A stretch of DNA of 64,000 nt from CAVZXS01 sp963779325. Lineage in GTDB: Bacteria; Bacteroidota; Bacteroidia; Chitinophagales; Chitinophagaceae. The stretch spans positions 248,001-312,000 of the forward strand of contig CAVZXS010000019.1 of the NCBI GenBank assembly GCA_963779325.1, read 5' to 3'. The notes beneath the pieces were generated by a model. That model saw nothing but the letters and a program-made list of their open reading frames with translations, was not told the DNA's origin and did not search any database. Numbering within the stretch: position 1 is the stretch's first letter; the number at the start of each line of letters is the position of its first letter. The position numbers were made by a program, and so were the translations under genes. This document shows, one piece after another, positions 18,759 to 27,737 of the stretch.

Positions 18759-18971
18759 TTACCCCAAAAACCAAAATATATAAGTACACTCCGAGCAAAC
18801 AAAACAGCGTGCAGAGCGGTCGGTCCAGTCTAGATTAAAGAAGGTAGAAACCGACGAATTTAATTGTGCTTTCCGGGTCCAAAAAAGTTTATTGGCACAA
18901 ACGGGACATACAAGTGCATGGCCGGCTACATCTACGGTTTGCGGTTCTTTTTTCTTAAATATTTTTTTCAT
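18759..18971 (-). CDS. Small zinc-ribbon protein
   Basis: 70 residues from the ATG at 18971. Two cysteine pairs, CPVCANKLFW and CFVCSECTYIFWF, are separated by about 35 residues, the layout of a zinc ribbon. No DNA- or RNA-binding signature beyond this. The segment between has FFNLDWTDRSA. Small zinc-ribbon proteins of this kind are common Bacteroidota hypotheticals. Function unknown; monocistronic. Confidence 0.6.
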   Translation of the reverse strand: MKKIFKKKEPQTVDVAGHALVCPVCANKLFWTRKAQLNSSVSTFFNLDWTDRSARCFVCSECTYIFWFLG

Positions 18972-19041
18972 TAAGTGGTGGTTTAAAGATTCCTTTACCT
19001 CTAAACTAATCGAAAGTTCTTGCTTCCGCAACTCTGAAAAC

Positions 19042-19072
19042 AAAAAAGGCTCATATTGCTATGAACCTTTTG
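19042..19072 (-). terminator. Terminator of the sugar dehydrogenase gene
   Basis: A stem of about 11 bp with one mismatch (AAAAGGxTCAT arms) is followed on the minus strand by a T run, 20 bases past the stop at 19092. Confidence 0.6.
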
Positions 19073-19091
19073 CATATTTTTAAATGATTTT

Positions 19092-20794
19092 TTATTGCAC
19101 TATCACTTTCACTGTTTCATTTCCAGAAGCGGATTGCAATTGTACCCAATACATTCCCTTGCTCAGCGCAGGCAGTGTAACGGTAAAATATCCCTGCAGC
19201 CCGTTTATGTCTTTGGTCAGTATCCGCCTTCCGTAACTGTCAGTTATATTTATACGGTTCACTTCTTTTTCCGCCAGTACCTGTAATACATTATTGGTAA
19301 TAATAGTAGGAAATACTTTGATGCTGCCGACTTTCTTTACCCGCAATGGTGATTACCGGCGAGTACGTAACGGCGCCATCATTATCTTCTATTTGTAAAC
19401 GATAAAACAATTTTCCGGGTTCGGGATTATAATGTTTGAAACTGTATTGCCGGTCATTCGTTTGATTTACTGCCGGCACTTCACCTCCGTTAAGGTAAGC
19501 TGAGCCGTTGCGACTGTATTCAATAACAAACCGATTAGCATTTTGCGCAGTTGCGGTATTCCATTTCAATTCATTATAACCTGTTTGTTTTGTTCCTGAA
19601 AAAGAAATTAATGATACGGGTAATATTGCAGTTACATCTACCTTAAAAAGAGTGCCGCCAAGCGATACTGCATACAGAGTCCCGTTCTCCGCTTCTCCAA
19701 AGGAAGAAATATTTGCGGGCAATCCCGATTGCCTTCTTGTTATCCATCCGCCTGCACCATTTGATACTATCAACCATACGTTACCTGAAACAAAATCGGC
19801 ACAGATATAATAACCTTGTAATGCCGGGTATTCAGCCCCGCGATAAACAAAGCCGCCGGTAATAGAAAAACCACCTGTTGTAAAATCATGCGGATATTCA
19901 AAGATGGGAAAAGTATAATTGCTCTGCGGCAGACAATTGATAGTGTTTTCAGGGGAGCTTCCCTCATAGCAACGCCAACCGTAATTTATACCGGCGGTGT
20001 TGCCCGCCAAACGAAAATTCACTTCCTCCAAATCGCCTTGTCCCACATCGGCAATCCACATATCATTGGTGCTTCTATCAAAACTCCAACGCCACGGATT
20101 TCTTAAACCAACTGCCCAAATACGATCATCTACATTCGGGGTCGGCAATATAAGGATTATCGGGCGGAATAGTATAGAAAGGAGGAGTCGAAAAATTATT
20201 GACATCAATACGAATCATTTTTCCTAACAATGATGACCCGCTTTGTGCTAAATTATTCGGGTCGCCGCCGCTGCCGCCATCCCCGGTACCAAAATAGAGA
20301 TAGCCGTCCGGTCCGAAATTTAAATCGCCGCCGTTATGATTGTCAAATGGTTTTGGAATAGTGAGCAACACTACACCGCTGCCTGCATCGGCTTCATTGG
20401 GATTGCCTGCCTGTGTTTGGTAACGGGCAAGCGTGATATCGCCGCTAAGGTTATTGTAGTATACAAAGAAGTAACGGTTGTTTTCATAATTGGGATGAAA
20501 AGCCATACTCAGCAATCCTCTTTCGCCACCGGGCGTAATAATTGTACTGATATTTAAAAAAGGAGTTGCAAGCAAACTGCTTCCGTTATGTATTCGTATG
20601 GTTCCGCCCTGTTCTACAATGAAGAGGCGGTTGGTGCCGTCGCCTGCATTAACAATATCGACGGGAGAAGATAACCCGGAAATAAAACTTGTAAACCCGA
20701 TAACGGGCTGAGCATTTGTTGAATGTGTTGTTACAAAAAGAAACGTGGTAATGAACAGTGCGGCTTGTACTAAGTTGAGTATGATTCTCTTCAT
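19092..20794 (-). pseudogene. PQQ-type glucose/sorbosone dehydrogenase with T9SS domain, in three frames
   Basis: The first piece (20794-20126) has a signal peptide and propeller start: FISGLSSPVDIVNAGDGTNR, GERGLLSMAFHPNY, DNHNGGDLNFGPDGYLYFG and GTGDGGSGGDP, diagnostic of the GSDH/YliI family. The second (about 20150-19291) continues with DRIWAVGLRNPWRWSFD, DVGQGDLEEVN and NYGWRCYEG, then a fibronectin-like segment (LKWNTATAQNANRFVIEYS). The third (19346-19092) is a T9SS sorting domain ending KVIVQ. Breaks lie near 20140 and 19330. Rejoined, it would be about 560 residues, normal for a secreted aldose dehydrogenase with a sorting domain. Two independent breaks suggest a real pseudogene or a poorly read stretch. 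Confidence 0.8.
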
Positions 20795-20896
20795 AGTACA
20801 TTGTTTTTATATTATTCTATTCAGCAAATTGAGTGCCTGACTGAAAGAAATTCTTTATTTAATGAAAAGAAAATAGGCGGGAGATACTCTTCTAGT

Positions 20897-21985
20897 TTAA
20901 ATTTTTCCCTTCGTATTCAGAGCATCCCTTAATCCGTTGCCCAATAAGTTAAAAGCTAATACCAACAACATAATGGCAAAGCCCGGCGCCAGGGCAAGCA
21001 TTGGATTTTGTGTAATAATGAAATTATAATTTTCTTTTATCATCAGTCCCCAACTGGGTTGTGGCGGTTGTACACCCACGCCCAAAAAACTAAGTCCCGC
21101 TTCTATTACAATAGCCGATGCAAAATTGGAAGCGGCAATTACAATAACGGGTCCCATAATATTGGGCAGTATATGCCGGAAAATAATTCTGAAATCAGAA
21201 AAACCCAATGCTCTGCCGGCTTCTACATATTCCAGTTCCCGCACACCCAATACCTGGCCGCGAACCAGCCTTGCCACATTTACCCACATGGTAAGACCCA
21301 CGGCGATAAACACCTGCCAAAAACCTTTGCCCAATAAAAGTGTAATGGCGAATACTAATAATAAAGTAGGTATGCTCCAGATAACATTGATAAACCACAT
21401 AATAATATTATCTGTTTTGCCGCGGTAGTACCCTGACAACGAACCCAATAAAATGCCGATAGTTAATGATATGATGACAGTTATCAAACCTACGCCGAGA
21501 CTGACACGTACACCAATTATAAGTCTGCTTAAAATATCGCGACCCGATACGTCGGTACCGAGATAAAATGTTTTTTTAACGATGGGATCGTCCGCCAATT
21601 TTGTATTGGCAAAAGCAATTGTTTCAGAAAAACTTTCGTCAACAAATTTTTGAACAACGGTGCTGTCATTTTTTTTCTGATAACCGGTAATGGGTATGTA
21701 CAGGTATTTATCTTCTTTACCTGAAATGAGTCGTTCAAAAAAAGAAGGAGTTGTTACTGTTTTTTCTTTTTTTACTTTAATGAATTGCTGTGAGTAACCC
21801 GGCTTCTGTCCGCCAATCTCCAAAATAATTCTGTTTGCATTGGGTGAAGAGTCGGGTGCGATAAAGTAAGCGAAGATAGCCATGACCAATGCCAACCCGA
21901 TGACGGTTAAGCCAAAAACGGCACCCTTGTTTTTTTTAAGTCGCCGCCAAGCCGCCTGCTGAAATGATAAAGAGGTAGTGCTCAT
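20897..21985 (-). CDS. Oligopeptide-type ABC transporter permease (DppC/OppC)
   Basis: 362 residues. TM1 (about 25-45) is followed by an exported insertion of about 110 residues with repeated lysines, then LGTDVSGRDILSRLIIGVRVSLGVG, typical of OppC, and five more helices. The EAA loop is ARALGFSDFRIIFRHILPN, the contact to the ATPase. The family imports di- and oligopeptides (or nickel) across the inner membrane. No ATPase, partner permease or binding protein is adjacent, so the rest of the transporter is elsewhere, which is common in Bacteroidota. The long loop after TM1 is larger than in the E. coli proteins. Confidence 0.9.
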   Translation of the reverse strand: MSTTSLSFQQAAWRRLKKNKGAVFGLTVIGLALVMAIFAYFIAPDSSPNANRIILEIGGQKPGYSQQFIKVKKEKTVTTPSFFERLISGKEDKYLYIPITGYQKKNDSTVVQKFVDESFSETIAFANTKLADDPIVKKTFYLGTDVSGRDILSRLIIGVRVSLGVGLITVIISLTIGILLGSLSGYYRGKTDNIIMWFINVIWSIPTLLLVFAITLLLGKGFWQVFIAVGLTMWVNVARLVRGQVLGVRELEYVEAGRALGFSDFRIIFRHILPNIMGPVIVIAASNFASAIVIEAGLSFLGVGVQPPQPSWGLMIKENYNFIITQNPMLALAPGFAIMLLVLAFNLLGNGLRDALNTKGKI

Positions 21986-22036
21986 TATTGCGAAAGATAA
22001 ATAAGTTTTTAGGATGAGGCAGATTAAAAAGAAATT

Positions 22037-23158
22037 TTATTTCACCTTCCTTCCTTTCCAGGTATAAGTCCCGAACTTGCCCAAAAACCCGGCAACGCAA
22101 GTATATAAAATATGCAAGGGTTGAAAAAGTGGAAACAACCAAAGCAGTTTTGTTTTACTAAAAAATACAGCAACGGGATAAAGAAAAAATAATTCTACAA
22201 TTATTTTTGCAGCTAATAATAAAAGCCAATAATAAATAATTGGGAATGAAAAATGAATAAATAAACTTATAACAGGTAATACGAATAATGAAACATTAAA
22301 AAGATAAACAAATAAAAGAACAGTGAATATCCGTTTATCATCGTACTTATCGGCTTTACTTGCCCAGCGTATACGTTGGTTAAAAAAAGCCGCCCAAGAG
22401 TTTACCGGTTGTGTAGCTACAATAGCATCTTTTGATTTAAGGTAATAAATTCGATCAGGATATTTTTTCCAAATCTTATGCATCAATAGCATATCATCGC
22501 CGCTCGCAACAGCATCTATACCGGCAAAGCCGCCTGCTTCATAAAAAACTTTTCTCTCGTAAGCCAGGTTGGCGCCATTGCACATGCTGTGTATCTTTTT
22601 ATATACCGAAGCCCCGGTAATTCCCTGGAGTACCATAAAGTCAAGCGACTGAAAAATTTGTACAGCAGAAAGTCCGCAATCAATAGCAACCGGCGCGGCA
22701 ATAAATACAGCATTTGTTTTTTTATAAAAAGAAGCGATGGTCAGCAACCAGTCAATTGGCGGAATACAATCTGCATCGGTGGTTACAATTAATTCTCCTG
22801 TAGCGGCAGCTATGCCGGCTTCAATGGCTTTCTTTTTATAGGAGTTAATGCCTTCTTCTTTTAGCTGTATCAGTTTAGCAAAAGGGTATTGCTGTACAAC
22901 ACTCGCTGTATTATCGGTTGAGTGATCATCAATAACAATTACTTCAAACAATGCTGCGGGGTAAGATTGATTTTGTAAAGCATCAAGTAACCTGCCTATA
23001 TTATCCTCTTCATTTCGGGCAGGAATAATAACTGAAATTTTTACATCGCCATTTTCGGCTGCTGTAAAATCGGGAACCGCTTTCCAACTTTGCCTGTAAT
23101 AAATTATCAGCAGGCTGTACAGCACAAAAAGTAAAATACAAATCGACAATAAAATCAT
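22037..23158 (-). CDS. Membrane-bound family 2 glycosyltransferase
   Basis: 373 residues: an N-terminal helix (ILLSICILLFVLYSLLIIYY), then a GT-A domain with SVIIPARNEEDNIGRLLDAL, EVIVIDDHSTDNTASVV, the TDADCIPP metal site and GDDMLLMHKIW, the QxxRW-type motif NQRIRWASKAD, and three C-terminal helices. This is the processive-type arrangement (HasA/CrtQ-like). Likely role: transfer of a sugar to a membrane lipid or growing glycan. It is 51 bases upstream of the ABC permease gene on the same strand; a functional link is not evident. Confidence 0.88.
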   Translation of the reverse strand: MILLSICILLFVLYSLLIIYYRQSWKAVPDFTAAENGDVKISVIIPARNEEDNIGRLLDALQNQSYPAALFEVIVIDDHSTDNTASVVQQYPFAKLIQLKEEGINSYKKKAIEAGIAAATGELIVTTDADCIPPIDWLLTIASFYKKTNAVFIAAPVAIDCGLSAVQIFQSLDFMVLQGITGASVYKKIHSMCNGANLAYERKVFYEAGGFAGIDAVASGDDMLLMHKIWKKYPDRIYYLKSKDAIVATQPVNSWAAFFNQRIRWASKADKYDDKRIFTVLLFVYLFNVSLFVLPVISLFIHFSFPIIYYWLLLLAAKIIVELFFLYPVAVFFSKTKLLWLFPLFQPLHILYTCVAGFLGKFGTYTWKGRKVK

Positions 23159-23199
23159 GAGGGTAAAACTATTAAACTTTTGCCGAAGGCTTCCTTTGA

Positions 23200-24027
23200 T
23201 TAAGACATTAACCCTTCCATAATCTCTTTCGCATGGTTTTCATGCAGTACCTGGTGACCGCTTTCTATTACTTTTACCGTGCAGTAGTTCTCTATTCCGT
23301 TTTTAAACTTTTCGCCCGTGGCTGAAAGTATAATACGGTCGTGTTTGCCGTAGATTAAATAAAAGACTGTTTGGTGCTGCTTGATTTCTGCTTTTACTTT
23401 TGTGAGGTTGGGCTTTAATCTTCTCAGTGCCGTCCACCGATGATAGAGTTCCTCCCTCACGGTATCATTATCGATATAATATTTTACAAATTTGAAAATA
23501 CTTGCGTTTACCAAGCCCAGCTTATTTACAATTTTTAAAAAACCAAAAAACCACCAGGGGTTTTTCATGGTAAAATAAAAAAGCTTGTTGCCAGGATAGG
23601 TTTGTGTAGCCAGCCTGTTCCAGAAATTTATTTTCAATCCGTCGGGCGCCAACAATAGCACTTTTTCAAATTGCGAAGGCATGGCTTGGTAAAGACTTAG
23701 GGCAATTCTGCCACCCAGGCTAAAACCAATCAGCGTAAGTTTTGTGTCTTTATTTAAGCCCTGCAGATTGTGGCGTAGAATAATGGAGTTAATAATATCC
23801 CTTAAGTCCTCCCAACGAAAGGGTTCTTTTTCATTCCATTTTGTAGAACCGTGAAAGGGCAAATCAATGGCATAAAAGGTAAAATCATTGTGTGCAAACT
23901 TTTCCAAAAAGGCAAAAGTGCCGGCTTCTTGTCCGTAGCCATGAAAGCAAATGGCCGTTTTGGCCCCGTTTCCGAACCGATAATAACCAATACTGCTGTT
24001 TTTATATGTAATGAATTCGGGATGCAA
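23200..24027 (-). CDS. Alpha/beta hydrolase
   Basis: About 275 residues. ICFHGYGQEAG gives the oxyanion strand, LIGFSLGGRIALSLY the nucleophile elbow (GxSxG), YGKHDRI the acid strand and ESGHQVLHEN the catalytic histidine. The start is uncertain: no ATG is suitable, and the TTG at 24027 (LHPEFITYKNSSIGYYRFGNG) is chosen from where family-like sequence begins. A longer TTG start at 24123 would run into the divergent MarR gene. Substrate unknown; cytosolic. The divergent arrangement with a MarR regulator suggests the regulator may control it. Confidence 0.8.
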   Translation of the reverse strand: MHPEFITYKNSSIGYYRFGNGAKTAICFHGYGQEAGTFAFLEKFAHNDFTFYAIDLPFHGSTKWNEKEPFRWEDLRDIINSIILRHNLQGLNKDTKLTLIGFSLGGRIALSLYQAMPSQFEKVLLLAPDGLKINFWNRLATQTYPGNKLFYFTMKNPWWFFGFLKIVNKLGLVNASIFKFVKYYIDNDTVREELYHRWTALRRLKPNLTKVKAEIKQHQTVFYLIYGKHDRIILSATGEKFKNGIENYCTVKVIESGHQVLHENHAKEIMEGLMS

Positions 24028-24057
24028 AAAAGAAAATAAATTTTTACAATAATTAAT

Positions 24058-24087
24058 TTGGACAAACCAAAGATAAGTGTAATTTTG
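24058..24087 (+). promoter_or_regulatory. Promoter of the marR-family gene
   Basis: TTG (24058-24060), a 19-base gap and TAATTTTG (24080-24087) fit the Bacteroidota promoter; the ATG is 22 bases downstream. Confidence 0.55.
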
Positions 24088-24108
24088 GATAGTTGCACAA
24101 ACAACTAT

Positions 24109-24549
24109 ATGCCAAACAACCAATTTAAGAAAGGGGAATTATACAGTTTCATTACCGGCAAGGCTTCCACCGCCATTGCCCGAAGACTGCAAAAGAAGTT
24201 TAACGGCTCAGATATAAACCTGACGATTGAGCAATGGAGTGTGTTATATCATTTATGGAAACAGGACGGCATCAGCCAGCAGGAATTATGCAATGCTACT
24301 TTCCGGGATAAACCAAGTATTACAAGATTGGTTGATAATTTGGAAAAAGCAGGCTTGGTAAAACGAGTGGCCTCCGAAACTGACCGGCGAATTAATAATA
24401 TTTTTATTACAAAGCAGGCAGAAAAATTGCAGGAAAAAAGTATGGAACTGGCGGAAGAAACGCTGAACGAATCGCTAGAAGGAGTACCGCCCGATAAAAT
24501 AGATGTTTGTAAAGAAGTGTTGCAGATTGTGTATGATAATCTGAAATAA
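24109..24549 (+). CDS. MarR-family transcriptional regulator
   Basis: 146 residues from the ATG at 24109. Winged helix signatures: LTIEQWSVLYHLWKQDG, ISQQELCNATFRDKPSITRL (recognition helix), VDNLEKAGLVKRVASETDRR (wing). MarR proteins are dimeric repressors that release DNA on binding small phenolic or lipid-like ligands. The gene is divergent from an alpha/beta hydrolase and 164 bases upstream of an acyl-CoA dehydrogenase, both plausible targets; that is inference from position only. Confidence 0.92.
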   Translation: MPNNQFKKGELYSFITGKASTAIARRLQKKFNGSDINLTIEQWSVLYHLWKQDGISQQELCNATFRDKPSITRLVDNLEKAGLVKRVASETDRRINNIFITKQAEKLQEKSMELAEETLNESLEGVPPDKIDVCKEVLQIVYDNLK

Positions 24550-24700
24550 AAGCCCCTCTAAATCTCCCCCAAAGGGGAGACTTAGGGAATTCACAAAACC
24601 GAAAAGTTTAATTGTAAATTTTCAAATATTATAAAAAAAGAAAATTCATTTTTCAACCGCTTCACAAATCCTCCCCCAATGGGAGGTTGGTGGGGCTTTT
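24550..24700. repeat. Paired cccct/agggg palindromic element
   Basis: Two C/G-rich palindromic blocks, 24550-24588 (CTCCCCCAAAGGGGAG inside) and 24669-24700 (CCTCCCCCAATGGGAGG inside), face each other across 80 AT-rich bases. The outer words AAAAGCCCC and GGGGCTTTT form terminal inverted repeats, so the whole looks like one small mobile-type or structured element between marR and the acyl-CoA dehydrogenase gene. Confidence 0.7.
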
Positions 24701-24713
24701 AAAAATAATAAGT

Positions 24714-26507
24714 ATGAGTACCGAAGTAAAACAATCCAAATTGCTGAAAGGCGGCGAATGGTTGGTAAAAGAATCATCTCCTTTCGACACTTTTACATCT
24801 GAAAATTTTGTAGAAGAGCAAATCATGATTCGTGATATGTGTAACCAGTTTCTGGATATGGAAATTTATCCGGCGCTGGACCGTATTGATGATATGGAAC
24901 CGGGCTTGATGAAGAGCCTTTTGAAAAAAGCCGGTGAGCAGGGTTTGTTGGCCGTATCTTTTCCCGAGGAGTTTGGCGGCATGGGCAAAGACTTTGTAAC
25001 CTCTACTATTGTCAATGAATGTTTGGGCGGCGGCCATTCTTTTTCGGTGGCAATTGCCGCGCATACAGGCATCGGTACACTACCTATTTTATACTTTGGT
25101 ACGCCGGAGCAAAAGCAAAAATATATTCCTAAACTGATAAGCGGTGAGTGGGCCGGTGCGTACGGACTAACGGAGCCCAACAGCGGCAGTGATGCATTGG
25201 GTGCTAAAACAAGCGCCAAGCTGAGCGATGATGGTAAGTATTATATAATGAACGGCCAAAAATGCTGGATTACCAACGGAGGTTTTGCAGATGTGTATAC
25301 CGTATTTGCAAAAGTAGACGGTGATAAATTTACGGGCTTTATTGTTGACAGGGGAACCGAAGGATTTACACAAGGACCTGAAGAACATAAAATGGGAATC
25401 AAGGGTTCATCTACCGTACAATTATATTTCCAGGATTGCAAAGTACCGGCGGAGAATTTATTGGGAGAAATCGGCAAGGGCCATAAAATTGCATTTAATA
25501 TTTTAAATATCGGTCGTTTGAAATTAGCGGCCGCTGCATTGGGCGGATCAAAAAGAAGTATTACCAATTCAGTAGTATATGCTGCTACAAGAGAACAGTT
25601 TAAACAACCCATTGCCAACTTTGGCGCTATAAAACATAAACTGGCTGAAATGGCCATTCGTGTTTTTGTGTGCGAAAGCGCTTTGTACAGAACAGCGCAG
25701 TGGATAGGAGATAAGGAACATGAGTTGATGGCCGAAGGCAAACCATTTAATGAATCATTATTGGGCGCTGCGGAAGAATATGCCATTGAATGCGCTATGC
25801 TGAAAGTAGACGGCAGCGAAGTATTGGATTATGTAGTCGACGAAGGAGTTCAGATACATGGAGGTAACGGTTTCAGTGCGGAGTACAACGCATCTAGAGC
25901 CTACCGCGATAGCCGTATCAACAGGATTTACGAAGGTACCAATGAAATAAATCGTTTGCTTACATTGGATATGACACTGAAGAGAGCTATGCAGGGGAGA
26001 TTGAACCTGATGGGTCCTGCTATGGAAGTACAAAAAGAACTGATGAGTATTCCTGATTTCGGCAGCGGCGACGATACACCGTTTGCAGCAGAGAAAAAAT
26101 TAGTAACCAATTTAAAGAAAGCTATTTTGATGACCAGCGGCGCTGCCGTACAAAAGCTGATGGCGAAAATTGAAACCGAACAGGAAGTGCTGATGAATAT
26201 TGCTGATATGGCTATTCAAACCTATAATGCAGAAAGCGTTTTGCTGCGTGTAATGAAGATGGCGGATAAGCAGGGTGATGCCAACAGTCAAATATATATT
26301 GATATGATGCGTACGTATTTGTATGATGCGGCAGATAAAGTAAACAAAAGCGGTAAAGATGCCATCAATGCTTTTGCAAGCGGTGATGAACACAGAATGA
26401 TTTTGCTCGGACTGAAAAGATTTACCAAAGCAGAACCGTTTAACAGTAAAGATGCCCGTCGCAGAATTGCAGACAAATTACTGGCGGAGAATAAATATTG
26501 TTTTTAA
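24714..26507 (+). CDS. Long-form acyl-CoA dehydrogenase
   Basis: 597 residues from the ATG at 24714. The dehydrogenase core has GAYGLTEPNSGSDALGAKTS (flavin and substrate site), CWITNGGFADVYTVFAKV, MGIKGSSTVQLYFQDCKVP and GGNGFSAEYNASRAYRDSR, then IYEGTNEINRLL. A C-terminal extension of about 150 residues places it with the VLCAD/ACAD9-like long forms rather than 380-residue enzymes. Reaction: FAD-dependent alpha,beta-dehydrogenation of an acyl-CoA in beta-oxidation. Chain length not predictable. Terminator at 26528; the palindromic element lies just upstream. Confidence 0.93.
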   Translation: MSTEVKQSKLLKGGEWLVKESSPFDTFTSENFVEEQIMIRDMCNQFLDMEIYPALDRIDDMEPGLMKSLLKKAGEQGLLAVSFPEEFGGMGKDFVTSTIVNECLGGGHSFSVAIAAHTGIGTLPILYFGTPEQKQKYIPKLISGEWAGAYGLTEPNSGSDALGAKTSAKLSDDGKYYIMNGQKCWITNGGFADVYTVFAKVDGDKFTGFIVDRGTEGFTQGPEEHKMGIKGSSTVQLYFQDCKVPAENLLGEIGKGHKIAFNILNIGRLKLAAAALGGSKRSITNSVVYAATREQFKQPIANFGAIKHKLAEMAIRVFVCESALYRTAQWIGDKEHELMAEGKPFNESLLGAAEEYAIECAMLKVDGSEVLDYVVDEGVQIHGGNGFSAEYNASRAYRDSRINRIYEGTNEINRLLTLDMTLKRAMQGRLNLMGPAMEVQKELMSIPDFGSGDDTPFAAEKKLVTNLKKAILMTSGAAVQKLMAKIETEQEVLMNIADMAIQTYNAESVLLRVMKMADKQGDANSQIYIDMMRTYLYDAADKVNKSGKDAINAFASGDEHRMILLGLKRFTKAEPFNSKDARRRIADKLLAENKYCF

Positions 26508-26527
26508 AAGATTCGTTGAATATAAAG

Positions 26528-26558
26528 AAAGCGCCCCGATTTACCGGGGCGCTTTTTA
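26528..26558 (+). terminator. Terminator after the acyl-CoA dehydrogenase gene
   Basis: An 11-bp GC-rich perfect stem (26528-26538 with 26545-26555), a six-base loop and a T run. Confidence 0.9.
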
Positions 26559-26582
26559 TTAAGCACTATTTTATAAGAAATT

Positions 26583-27296
26583 TTAATAAGCACCGTCCCA
26601 ATTTTGCATCATATGCGGCGGTTTTTTAAATGGCTGATGACCGGAAACAAAACCATCATCGGGTCTTTTTATTTTATAAAATCCTATGCCGGATACAATG
26701 AGAGACAAAATGGTTGTCAAATCGTACAATAGCATTAAACTTTGCATATCATTGTCGCCGCCCAGTACATAATTGAAAAAATAAACAATAATATAGCCGG
26801 TATACGCTACCAATAAGCCGGAGAGCAACAAAACAAAAGCCACTTCATTTTTTTCGTAAAAGGCGCCGCCGATGCGTTGGGTGAAAAGATAAAAAGCATA
26901 CACCAAAATAAAAAGCATACCCGGGCCAAGGGTTACCGTTATGGTTTGTTTATTAAACCCGTTTACCAATACCATCAACACGGCAAATAAACTAAGTACA
27001 TAAAATGTATAGCGTACCGCTTTTTCGGTTAATAAATTAGGGCAAAAGAAAATAAGGAATAATAAAACCAATGGCCCGTCCAATAAATTATCTATAATTA
27101 TTAATGACTTTGCCATATTTTCCGAAATTGGGAGGATGTGCAAGTGCATGGCATTGCCGGCCAAAGTAATGATGTAGTACACCAGTATGGCGACAAAACT
27201 TATGTGCAGGTAAAGTTTCTTTTTTATAATAAAAAAAACGGGTACCAGGAACAAAGCCGTGGTTAAGGCACTCAGCCAGTAAATATATTCTTTCAT
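26583..27296 (-). CDS. Seven-helix membrane protein of unknown function
   Basis: 237 residues with about seven hydrophobic helices and a short cytosolic tail (KRPDDGFVSGHQPFKKPPHM). I do not recognise a named family; similar uncharacterised integral membrane proteins occur in Chitinophagaceae. A conserved-looking acidic/His set (MHLHILP, IIDNLLDG) lies between helices 2 and 3. Transcribed toward the acyl-CoA dehydrogenase terminator, which has T runs mainly on the plus side. Confidence 0.7.
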   Translation of the reverse strand: MKEYIYWLSALTTALFLVPVFFIIKKKLYLHISFVAILVYYIITLAGNAMHLHILPISENMAKSLIIIDNLLDGPLVLLFLIFFCPNLLTEKAVRYTFYVLSLFAVLMVLVNGFNKQTITVTLGPGMLFILVYAFYLFTQRIGGAFYEKNEVAFVLLLSGLLVAYTGYIIVYFFNYVLGGDNDMQSLMLLYDLTTILSLIVSGIGFYKIKRPDDGFVSGHQPFKKPPHMMQNWDGAY

Positions 27297-27737
27297 AGGC
27301 CTTTTGATTAGGTGTTTTGTACGAGGTTAGGAGTTAATGATTGCTTTAATAACGGGTTTTAACACCCCGTATTATAAAAAAAACTACTAATTGTTGAAAT
27401 TCAGCATAACCACTTTATCCCCGGTAAAAATACTGCTAAGCTATATGAGTATAAATAAGTTAAGAAGGCGGTTAAAACTGCGTTTGAGCATAAAGCGCAG
27501 CTTTGCAGCAACCCCTCCCCGCTTTATTGCAAGTAACAGAACACTAATAGATATTAGGAAGTATTTATTTTTAATAAGCAGGCATAGTTTCAATATTTAT
27601 TCCCCTTTTTCAGCAATTTAGCAGGAGCGGCCAACGAATTTTACAGCAGATCAGGAAGAAAAATTGATTGAGTTTAGTAAAAGAATAATACCGAAATTTG
27701 CAGCAGTTAGTTATTAATTTTTAATTTTAGCGGTATA
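27297..27737. other. Intergenic region upstream of korB with a possible gene remnant
   Basis: No supportable complete gene. The reading frame 27628-27717 (ADQEEKLIEFSKRIIPKF near its end, then stop) reads like the C-terminal tail of a lost protein, but has no start or recognisable family. A 76-codon ORF at 27391-27621 has poor composition and no support. Confidence 0.4.

Noticed and set aside
24550..24700. CRISPR-like array
   Set aside because: Only two palindromic blocks with unequal sequence and no regular spacers; no cas genes in the window.
27391..27621. 76-codon ORF upstream of korB
   Set aside because: Low-complexity basic translation, no family resemblance, no start context and no downstream partner.
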